NCBI GenBank assembly: GCA_013694635.1
Contig: JACDCA010000729.1
Location: forward strand, 1-5,267
Origin: Acidobacteriota bacterium
Lineage (GTDB): Bacteria; Acidobacteriota; Vicinamibacteria; Vicinamibacterales; 2-12-FULL-66-21
Direction of reading: 5' to 3'
DNA length: 5,267 nucleotides
The position numbers and the translations under genes were made by a program. Shown here one piece after another: positions 1 to 4,289 of this stretch. The notes under the pieces are model-generated. The model was not told the origin of the DNA, searched no databases, and was given only the letters and a program-made list of their open reading frames with translations. Each line of letters begins with the position of its first letter. Position 1 is the first letter of the stretch.

Positions 1-123
1 TTCGACCGGCTGTTCGTGATGGTGAACCAGCAGGAGTTCACGAAGACTGCCGCTTGTTGGGGAGTTAACAACAACGCCAAGGGCACGAACACTAATCGCA
101 TCGTTGTCCTGCAACGACATTGA
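1..123 (+). CDS. C-terminal end of an unidentified protein, possibly the DNA methyltransferase partner of the next gene
   Basis: An open frame enters from the left edge in frame 1 and runs 40 codons to a TGA at 121-123. The visible tail reads like folded protein: a hydrophobic start (FDRLFVMVNQ), an aromatic and Asn-rich middle (CWGVNNNAKG), and a final strand (TNRIVVLQRH). I cannot assign a family from this tail alone, and no catalytic motif falls inside the window. Its neighbour 61 bp downstream on the same strand looks like a type II restriction endonuclease. In such systems the adjacent same-strand gene is often the cognate methyltransferase, so that is my first guess. It rests on gene order, not on a seen motif. 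Like the next gene, it is less GC-rich than the right side of the window. Confidence 0.6.
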   Translation, partial: FDRLFVMVNQQEFTKTAACWGVNNNAKGTNTNRIVVLQRH

Positions 124-144
124 GTCAGCCGGTTGGCCCCGTCT

Positions 145-159
145 GCTAGTCTGATTAGC
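145..159. promoter_or_regulatory. Imperfect 15-bp palindrome between the two putative restriction-modification genes
   Basis: The 15 bases GCTAGTCTGATTAGC are symmetric around T152, with six of seven pairs matching (only G149/T155 fails). The site lies in the 61-bp gap before the endonuclease gene and ends 25 bp before its GTG start. A symmetric site there could be an operator for a controller or self-regulating protein. It does not match a controller-protein box that I recognise, and no controller gene is visible. It could be chance. Confidence 0.25.
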
Positions 160-172
160 CCTTCGAAGCGGC

Positions 173-176
173 GAGG
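173..176 (+). promoter_or_regulatory. Ribosome binding site that supports the GTG start at 185
   Basis: GAGG at 173-176 (within GCGAGGA) lies 8 bases before the GTG at 185. This is ideal Shine-Dalgarno spacing and supports the GTG as the real start of the endonuclease gene. Confidence 0.6.
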
Positions 177-184
177 ATTCGACC

Positions 185-850
185 GTGGACGATAAAGAGC
201 GCCTCAGAGTTCTTGAGGCTGCCCTGGCGCAAATGCTGAAGCCCGTTAAGGGAATTCCATTCTCTGTGATCATCAAGGCTCTTGCCGAGCGACAGGTGGT
301 CCAGATCAACAAAGCTGATCCTGCAGACATCGACCTTGTGAAAAGGTTGGAGCAGGCGATACGGCTATGTGGAGCCGACCTGAAGGCGAAGCCGATAAAA
401 AGACCCCGCCCGAACGAAGTTGGGAACGACGTAGAGGGATACGTGATGCGAGCGTTGCCACACGTAGGGCTCACTGCGGCGAGGCCGACGTCGTCCGCCG
501 GTTTGGGCAAATCCACCGGATATCCCGACATTCTGATTCGCGACAGCCACAATCGGGCGACCTACCTCGAATGCAAGATATTTGCGCAAGGGACGGCCGG
601 AACAACAATGCGCTCCTTTTACTTGTCGCCTTCGGAGTCCTTTAAGGTTTCGATCGACGCTCGTCACTTGCTTCTCGCATTTGGGATGAGCGCGCTGCCG
701 GTCGCCGGGTCACGGGATTCTCTCTATATTCCCGAATCGTATAAATTGGTCGACTTGCATGACCTTCTTTGCGACGTGAAGTACGTGTTCAATTCAGACA
801 ACCGACGCCTAGACACTTCCTCGACCACCCTCCTAGAAGGCAAACTCTAA
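185..850 (+). CDS. Putative type II restriction endonuclease, PD-(D/E)XK nuclease fold
   Basis: 221 residues with a GTG start backed by a GAGG ribosome binding site. The core motif is a nuclease signature: G112-Y-P-D115-I-L-I, then 13 residues on a strand carrying E129-C-K131. This gives the D...ExK metal-binding triad of the PD-(D/E)XK superfamily. E84, in the helix NDVEGYVMRAL before the core, fits the conserved N-terminal glutamate. After the core come TTMRSFYLSPSESFKVSID (141-158) and the hydrophobic strand ARHLLLAFGM, where further active-site or DNA-contact residues usually lie. Residues 1-70 are mostly helical and charged, perhaps for dimerisation or DNA binding. The length suits a compact type II enzyme. 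The partial gene upstream may encode the protecting methyltransferase. Recognition sequence and subfamily are unknown. Another PD-(D/E)XK role, such as a modification-dependent or solo nuclease, is possible. The low GC content and the nearby tRNA fragment suggest transfer. Confidence 0.75.
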   Translation: MDDKERLRVLEAALAQMLKPVKGIPFSVIIKALAERQVVQINKADPADIDLVKRLEQAIRLCGADLKAKPIKRPRPNEVGNDVEGYVMRALPHVGLTAARPTSSAGLGKSTGYPDILIRDSHNRATYLECKIFAQGTAGTTMRSFYLSPSESFKVSIDARHLLLAFGMSALPVAGSRDSLYIPESYKLVDLHDLLCDVKYVFNSDNRRLDTSSTTLLEGKL

Positions 851-892
851 ACGGTCTTCAAGCAAGGCCACTGCGAGTAGGATTCTGATTTC

Positions 893-928
893 GCGTGTCC
901 CTCTGCCCGCCAGCTACCCTAGACACGC
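893..928. repeat. 7-bp inverted repeat downstream of the nuclease gene, weak terminator candidate
   Basis: GCGTGTC (893-899) pairs perfectly with GACACGC (922-928) across a 22-base loop. It starts 42 bases after the TAA of the nuclease gene. The long loop and the lack of a T tract (only TT follows) make it a poor intrinsic terminator, so its role is open. Confidence 0.25.
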
Positions 929-990
929 TTGCCAGCAGGATTGAGCCTGTACTGAGCCCGATCTGATCCCATCGTTTGCGATTTCGTGCG

Positions 991-1010
991 GTTCTTTGCG
1001 GTTCTTTGCG
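991..1010. repeat. Tandem 10-bp direct repeat
   Basis: GTTCTTTGCG occurs twice back to back (991-1000 and 1001-1010). The preceding 10 bases (ATTTCGTGCG, 981-990) share the TNNTGCG pattern, so a third degenerate copy is possible. The repeat lies about 95 bp from the tRNA-Leu remnant, on the side inferred to be inside the integrated element. Short direct repeats at that distance could be integrase arm-binding sites. That is inference; the copy number is small and chance duplication cannot be excluded. Confidence 0.5.
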
Positions 1011-1032
1011 GCTGCGACCCAGCGCCGCAAAG
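1004..1032. repeat. Perfect 9-bp inverted repeat overlapping the tandem repeat
   Basis: CTTTGCGGC (1004-1012) pairs perfectly with GCCGCAAAG (1024-1032) around an 11-base loop. The left arm includes the end of the second GTTCTTTGCG copy. An alternative inner stem is GCTG (1011-1014) with CAGC (1020-1023). No T tract follows, so it is not a standard terminator. It could be a protein-binding site. Confidence 0.4.
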
Positions 1033-1102
1033 CGCAAGGCGGGCAGCGACTTCGCGCGCTTTCTCGAATGATTTCACACGGTATCGAAATTGGTCCGGAA
1101 CC

Positions 1103-1156
1103 GACTTAAAATCCCGTGGCCGTAAGGCCGTGTGGGTTCGATCCCCACCCCCGGCA
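1103..1156 (+). tRNA. 3' fragment of a tRNA-Leu(UAA) gene, probable attachment-site remnant
   Basis: The 3' part of a class II tRNA can be read directly. The anticodon loop CTTAAAA (1105-1111) carries anticodon TAA. The 3' anticodon strand is TCCCG (1112-1116). The long variable arm has stem GGCC (1118-1121) and GGCC (1126-1129) around GTAA. The T stem GTGGG/CCCAC (1132-1136, 1144-1148) encloses TTCGATC. The acceptor 3' strand is CCCCGGC (1149-1155), with discriminator A1156, then CTA rather than CCA. A long variable arm, TAA anticodon and A discriminator together mean tRNA-Leu(UAA). The 5' half is lost: of the anticodon stem only A1104 and G1103 still pair, and no GCCGGGG-like acceptor strand lies upstream. 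GAAATTGGT at 1086-1094 resembles a leucine D arm at nearly the right distance, so a degraded full-length copy is possible. It cannot make a functional tRNA as it stands. Confidence 0.8.
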
Positions 1157-1224
1157 CTAACTCTTGCTGCTGTACTGCTTCAAATCAAACGATCGAGGCC
1201 TACGACAGATCCGCGCCGCCCCCG

Positions 1225-2604
1225 CTATCGGCGGTTGAACCAAACCGTGCTGCATGGGTCCCCTGAATGAGCGCGCCCCCGAAGGGTCGCGCTCATGGTC
1301 AGGGTTGGATGCCCGGGCGCAACGGTCACTTCGACGATGTCCGATTCAAGGTGACCGCTCGGATGCTCGACGTGCACGATCAAACGGTAGCGCGATCCTT
1401 CGAGCACGTCGATCACGACCGGTGTTGGAGGCGCGGCCGGATACGTCCCGCCTGGAGCACTCGGAGGAGTGGTGATGTCCTGGAGGCATACGACGCTGGA
1501 GGACGACCCCACGACGTCCTGGATGCGGATCTCCAGCTTCCCGGGCCGGATGGGATCCGACAGCGTCAAGTCGATTCCCTCGTGAACCGTTCCCTCACCC
1601 ACGACCACCGGCACAGCTTCCTGACGTCGCACAGTGCCGGGATAGTAGGTCGCCGGAAAGGGCGCGCCGTTGTCGGGCGGTCGATTGAGATTCACTCCGA
1701 CGAGATACTCGCCGGGTGGCAACACGGAGAACTCGTAGTCGCCGTTCTGATCGGCCCTGACGGAACGTCCGCTTGGGTCGAAGGAACCGCCGCTCGAGTT
1801 CGCCGGGAGCAGCGTCACCAGCCACGTCATCGGGGATGCATCCGGTCGAAGCACGCGTCCGCGGATTCGGCCGTTCAGCTCAGCGACGAGAACCTGTGGT
1901 GTGCAGCCGCCGGCTCTGATCTCGACGTTTCTGTTCCCAACCAGGTGATCGGGCAACAAGGGTTCGATCCTGACCGGGCCTTCGGGGAGATCAAAAACGG
2001 AGTAGCGGCCCTTGTCATCAGACACAGCCTCGACGATCGTGTCACGAGAGCGGAAGCGGATCGTGACGCCTGGAAGTGGTTGTCGTTTCTGGCCTGCGTT
2101 GGACAGGTTCCCCTGGACCAGCACACCGGAGATACTGCCGCTCTTCGAAGTGGGATCCGCAAATTCAAGAAACGCGAGGTCGTCCGCTGCCTCTTCCGCC
2201 GGCTTCATCAGAACCGGCATGACCACGTCTTTGAGCTCGCCAAAGTTGAACGACCCGTAGACCAGATATCGGCGGCCCGCCACTGGCGCGGCGGCCATTG
2301 CCGCGTCGAGCGGGTAGAGATACACGACAGCCTTCGCAACCACCCCGCGGAACGACCGCTCTACCGTGACGGCCAGGGCGGTGATCTCGATCGACGGAAG
2401 GTCTGGTGCTGGCTTCATCCGGTGGCGGGTAGGTGCACCGACCTCACCTACAAAAACGGCCGGCTCGGTGCCGAACCGCTCGCACGGTGTCATGGTGTCC
2501 TGCGGAGACCCAGGACGTGCAGACAATCTCGCCATCGCGAACGCAACGAAGATCAGGCTCACCAGTTGCACCGCACGGCGGTGCGAAAAATGGAATGTGA
2601 GCAT
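1225..2604 (-). CDS. Secreted protein with a TIMP/NTR-like domain and carboxypeptidase-regulatory-like repeats
   Basis: 459 residues from the ATG at 2604-2602. I chose this start because it begins a signal peptide (basic FHFSHRR, then the hydrophobic VQLVSLIFVAFAMA), with cleavage near residue 29. The frame continues upstream to 2808, but that part looks non-coding. Residues about 41-148 resemble a TIMP/NTR-like domain: C41, AVFVGEV (49-55), VERSFRG (81-87), RRYLVYG (111-117), DDLAFLE (141-147). Two beta-sandwich modules of the carboxypeptidase-regulatory or SdrD-B type follow at about 155-230 (GSISGVLVQ, then DDKGRYSVFDLPEGPVRIEP) and 243-320 (GRIRGRVL, then DQNGDYEFSVLPPGEYLVGV). A less clear beta-rich C-terminus follows. 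Such proteins are common in Acidobacteria and are exported, with an unknown structural or binding role; no catalytic residues are seen. The last residues after VAPGHPTLTMS look unusual and overlap a strong hairpin. The ribosome binding site is weak. Confidence 0.8.
   Translation of the reverse strand: MLTFHFSHRRAVQLVSLIFVAFAMARLSARPGSPQDTMTPCERFGTEPAVFVGEVGAPTRHRMKPAPDLPSIEITALAVTVERSFRGVVAKAVVYLYPLDAAMAAAPVAGRRYLVYGSFNFGELKDVVMPVLMKPAEEAADDLAFLEFADPTSKSGSISGVLVQGNLSNAGQKRQPLPGVTIRFRSRDTIVEAVSDDKGRYSVFDLPEGPVRIEPLLPDHLVGNRNVEIRAGGCTPQVLVAELNGRIRGRVLRPDASPMTWLVTLLPANSSGGSFDPSGRSVRADQNGDYEFSVLPPGEYLVGVNLNRPPDNGAPFPATYYPGTVRRQEAVPVVVGEGTVHEGIDLTLSDPIRPGKLEIRIQDVVGSSSSVVCLQDITTPPSAPGGTYPAAPPTPVVIDVLEGSRYRLIVHVEHPSGHLESDIVEVTVAPGHPTLTMSATLRGRAHSGDPCSTVWFNRR
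1267..1296 (-). repeat. Strong hairpin with UUCG tetraloop inside the 3' end of the secreted-protein gene
   Basis: On the plus strand, ATGAGCGCG (1267-1275) pairs perfectly with CGCGCTCAT (1288-1296). An inner CCC (1277-1279) pairs with GGG (1284-1286) after one mismatch (C1276/T1287). In the minus-strand transcript the loop is C-UUCG-G, a very stable tetraloop. The hairpin ends about 40 bases before the TAG of the minus gene and is not followed by a U tract, so it is not a standard intrinsic terminator. It may slow 3' decay of the transcript or mark an altered gene end. Confidence 0.6.
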
Positions 2605-2785
2605 GATGGCTGTGACCTGGGCAAGCCGGTGCAAGGCACCGGCCAGATCTCCGTTCGATTTCGGCAGGCGTAAGTGGGGAACGCCTCGGACATCATGTAC
2701 CGATAAGGCAGCTGCGATTGCAGTTCTGTTGAGGGGACTCACTCCGAGACAATGCTGAGAGGGCCGCGCCTCGCGGGCTGAAGAT

Positions 2786-2794
2786 AAAGGGAGG
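2786..2794 (+). promoter_or_regulatory. Strong ribosome binding site in front of a broken gene
   Basis: AAAGGGAGG at 2786-2794 lies 5 bases before the ATG at 2800. It is the best Shine-Dalgarno match I found in the window, yet the frame it opens ends after six codons (TGA at 2818-2820). This supports an original gene start here that has since been frameshifted. Confidence 0.5.
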
Positions 2795-2799
2795 CACAG

Positions 2800-3179
2800 A
2801 TGTCGCAAGCAGCTCGCTGAGAACCGGAAAAGCCGAGCGCCTTCGCGCTCCGCTTACACGGACCTGGATTCAAGGCGGAAAGGTCGACGAGATGATGAGC
2901 CTGGCCAGCAGCGAGGCGCAGGCCAAGTGGAAGGCGCTGCCGGCCGCCGAGCGCAAGGAGGACCTCGCATACCGGCGTCGGGAAACCCCTCCGCGGGCTG
3001 AGCTCGCGGCCGGCATACGGTCCGGGGTATCTTGATTCATCGCGGATGACAGCCGCGCAACCCTTAACGTCGTCCGTATCGAACAAAAGTCAACCAAGCC
3101 GGGCGTGGTGACCTCGACAGCGACGACCCTCATGATTCCGTTCATCAAGGAGAATGGTGAGTGGAAGCTTGCGCAGTGA
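2800..3179 (+). pseudogene. Decayed gene for a small conserved protein of unknown function (frameshift plus in-frame stop)
   Basis: A gene-like ATG with a strong ribosome binding site starts at 2800 but hits TGA after MSQAAR. In the frame starting at 2802, protein-like sequence runs through GGKVDEMMSLASSEAQAKWK and ALPAAERKEDLAYRR, meets a TGA at 3033-3035, and continues in the same frame as FIADDSRATLNVVRIEQKS and then TTLMIPFIKENGEWKLAQ to a TGA at 3177-3179. The end (PFIKENGEWKLA) resembles the last strand of small SnoaL/NTF2-like or DUF4878-like proteins, where a 'K..G.WK' strand is usual. I cannot name the family. Two lesions are needed: a one-base loss (or two-base gain) before about 2880, and the TGA. 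Sequencing error is possible for either one. Opposite-strand frames across this stretch look like shadows. Confidence 0.6.
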
Positions 3180-3285
3180 GAAGTGGTTGATGTGAACGGA
3201 TCGCGCGCGGGATGGTCGCCTTGATGTTCAGATGAGCATCCCAATAGATCCAATTTGGACGATGGATTGCAAGGGCGGTGCTGCT

Positions 3286-3858
3286 ATGGCCGAAGTACTT
3301 CACGATTTGGGGCGGGTGATTGCGGCCGACGGGAAGACTTATCACGTCCGCGCCTGCGGTTCCCCGCTGGATGACATCCGATGGCAAGGGTGGCTCGAAT
3401 TCGAGCCGGCCGACGGCGGCGAGACCATTCGCTCCGGCCGCGAAACAACCCAGCCTAACCGTGCCGACACGATCTACTGGGCCAGTGGTCTCAGCCTCGT
3501 TTACATAGAAGGGGCCCTCAACCGCGCGCTCAACCCGCTGGTACTCACCGTTGCGGAGGCGCTTGCTGAGCCGGTTTTCGATGGACCTGCGCCGCCTGTC
3601 CGCGTGCGCGAAGCGCCCGACACCAGCGTACTGAACCCGTTCTCCGTCTATCGGAAGGGGGAGGCCGTGCTTCGTGATCAACTTCACGCGCTCTCCGCCC
3701 GGCACCTTGTAAACATCATCCGTGACCACCAACTCAGCGAGGTGCCCGTGGACGACCTGAACACCATGGCGGAGGCGGAACTCGTCGAGTTGATCGTGGC
3801 GAACGTCCGGATCGCCGTCAATCAGGGCGCGTACGTCCCGAAGGTGGACGACGCCTAG
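3286..3858 (+). CDS. Conserved protein of unknown function, 190 residues
   Basis: I chose the ATG at 3286 because AAGGGCGG (3271-3278) lies 7 bases upstream and the sequence before it does not look like protein; an ATG at 3232 in the same frame would add 18 residues. The protein has two parts. Residues 1-82 form a compact, Trp-rich beta-looking region: DGKTYHVRACGSPLDDIRW, GWLEFEPADGGE, then SGRETTQPNRADTIYWASGL. This block looks strongly conserved and I recall similar proteins of unknown function in several phyla. Residues about 115-180 form a helical region: LNPFSVYRKGEAVLRDQL, SARHLVNIIRDHQLS. There is no signal peptide, membrane segment or catalytic motif, so it is probably cytoplasmic. 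It stands alone: a pseudogene lies before it and a 168-bp gap follows. No function can be claimed. Confidence 0.8.
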   Translation: MAEVLHDLGRVIAADGKTYHVRACGSPLDDIRWQGWLEFEPADGGETIRSGRETTQPNRADTIYWASGLSLVYIEGALNRALNPLVLTVAEALAEPVFDGPAPPVRVREAPDTSVLNPFSVYRKGEAVLRDQLHALSARHLVNIIRDHQLSEVPVDDLNTMAEAELVELIVANVRIAVNQGAYVPKVDDA

Positions 3859-3864
3859 ACAGCA

Positions 3865-3905
3865 CCGTGCCGTGAATTCGGACAAAAAATCCCGGGGCGG
3901 CACGG
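3865..3905 (+). terminator. Inverted repeat after the 190-residue gene, possible terminator or pause site
   Basis: CCGTGCCG (3865-3872) pairs perfectly with CGGCACGG (3898-3905) across a 25-base loop containing AAAAAA (3884-3889). It begins 6 bases after the TAG at 3858, a usual place for a transcript end. The loop is long and no T tract follows, so it is not a textbook intrinsic terminator. Confidence 0.3.
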
Positions 3906-3946
3906 ACCGGCGCCTCCGCATCGAGTTCGATCTCACGCAGAGAGTG

Positions 3947-3971
3947 CCCCCGCCCCCCGCACCCTGGGGCG
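3947..3971. repeat. C-rich tract with a short GC hairpin
   Basis: Runs of five, six and three C's occupy 3947-3964. CGCCCC (3951-3956) can pair with GGGGCG (3966-3971) across a 9-base loop. On the minus strand the runs read as G tracts that might form a quadruplex, although only three runs of at least three G's are present. The tract lies in the gap before the exporter operon. Its role is unknown. Confidence 0.3.
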
Positions 3972-4008
3972 CTGGGAAGTAACAACCAGCGGCCACCACC
4001 AGCGCGTC

Positions 4009-4014
4009 TAAAAT
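4009..4014 (+). promoter_or_regulatory. Candidate -10 element for the exporter operon
   Basis: TAAAAT (4009-4014) matches a -10 box at five of six positions and lies 12 bases before the ATG at 4027. I see no matching -35 box at the usual distance. Transcription from it would start at about 4021, leaving a leader of only about 6 bases, so the first gene might be translated from a nearly leaderless message. Confidence 0.3.
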
Positions 4015-4026
4015 ACACACCAGGGA

Positions 4027-4275
4027 ATGACAAACACTGACACGCCGCCGGCCAGGCCGCGACGCGGATATCTCAACCCACAGTTTGTCCTGATGGTCTC
4101 GTTCTGGACGACCACGATCTGCATCGTCGTCGCAGTAGTCGCTTCGATCCTTGCGATCTGGGAATACACCGGGTCGGACGTTCTGTGGCGAACGGTCGCC
4201 ACGTGTGCCGTCATCGGCGGAGGCACGGTCGCATTTACGGTGCTCAACGGTCTTTTCGCCGACGCCGGCCGGTAG
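4027..4275 (+). CDS. Small two-helix membrane protein at the head of an ABC exporter operon
   Basis: 82 residues. The N-terminus is polar and basic (PPARPRRGYL, residues 7-16), which suggests a cytoplasmic start. Two hydrophobic segments follow, at about 20-45 (FVLMVSFWTTTICIVVAVV...) and 54-77 (LWRTVATCAVIGGGTVAFTV), with a short acidic turn EYTGSD between them, so both ends probably face the cytoplasm. I do not recognise a family. No upstream start exists because an in-frame TAA lies at 4009-4011. AGGGA lies directly against the ATG, too close for normal Shine-Dalgarno spacing. The ABC ATPase gene starts 14 bases after the stop, so the two are very likely co-transcribed. The protein may be an accessory or regulatory subunit of the exporter, or simply an operon passenger. 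Confidence 0.7.
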   Translation: MTNTDTPPARPRRGYLNPQFVLMVSFWTTTICIVVAVVASILAIWEYTGSDVLWRTVATCAVIGGGTVAFTVLNGLFADAGR

Positions 4276-4289
4276 CGATCGGCCCCCCG

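Larger units (their letters stand above)
851..1224. other. Non-coding junction stretch between the nuclease gene and the secreted-protein gene
   Basis: I see no convincing protein gene here. The plus-strand open frame at 986-1270 runs through the tRNA remnant and into the end of the opposite gene, with no ribosome binding site and an arginine-rich shadow composition. What the stretch does hold, in order: a 7-bp inverted repeat (893-928), a tandem 10-bp repeat (991-1010), a 9-bp inverted repeat (1004-1032), and the 3' part of a tRNA-Leu gene (1103-1156). After that, 1160-1224 shows nothing I can name. The clustering of repeats beside a broken tRNA gene suits an integration-site flank. Confidence 0.6.

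Noticed and set aside
986..1270. 94-codon plus-strand frame through the tRNA remnant
   Set aside because: It reads across tRNA sequence and repeats, has no ribosome binding site, and its translation is Arg/Ser-rich without features.
1267..2673. 468-codon open frame on the plus strand, opposite the secreted-protein gene
   Set aside because: Its translation is rich in Arg, His and Asp with no domain or signal, while the minus frame has a signal peptide and recognisable beta modules. It is an antisense shadow of a GC-rich gene.
2605..2808. N-terminal extension of the minus-strand secreted protein up to 2808
   Set aside because: The 68 extra residues would put a signal peptide in the middle of the protein, and their composition is not protein-like. 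The ATG at 2604-2602 directly starts the signal peptide.
3033..3035. Selenocysteine at the in-frame TGA of the pseudogene
   Set aside because: I see no convincing SECIS-like element with the expected loop just after the TGA, and a frameshift upstream already breaks the gene. Ordinary decay explains both.
2739..3253. Two minus-strand frames (2739-3086 and 2870-3253) over the pseudogene
   Set aside because: They have low-complexity composition and no start signals. The plus strand has clear protein-like sequence in one frame across most of this stretch.
3145..4020. 291-codon minus-strand frame across the 190-residue gene
   Set aside because: It is antisense to a well-conserved plus-strand protein with a good ribosome binding site, and its translation has no recognisable features.
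4185..4289. Longer start for the ABC ATPase at 4185
   Set aside because: It would overlap most of the end of the small membrane protein gene with Arg-rich shadow sequence. Family members start at the MSDALRVENL-type position, which is 4290.
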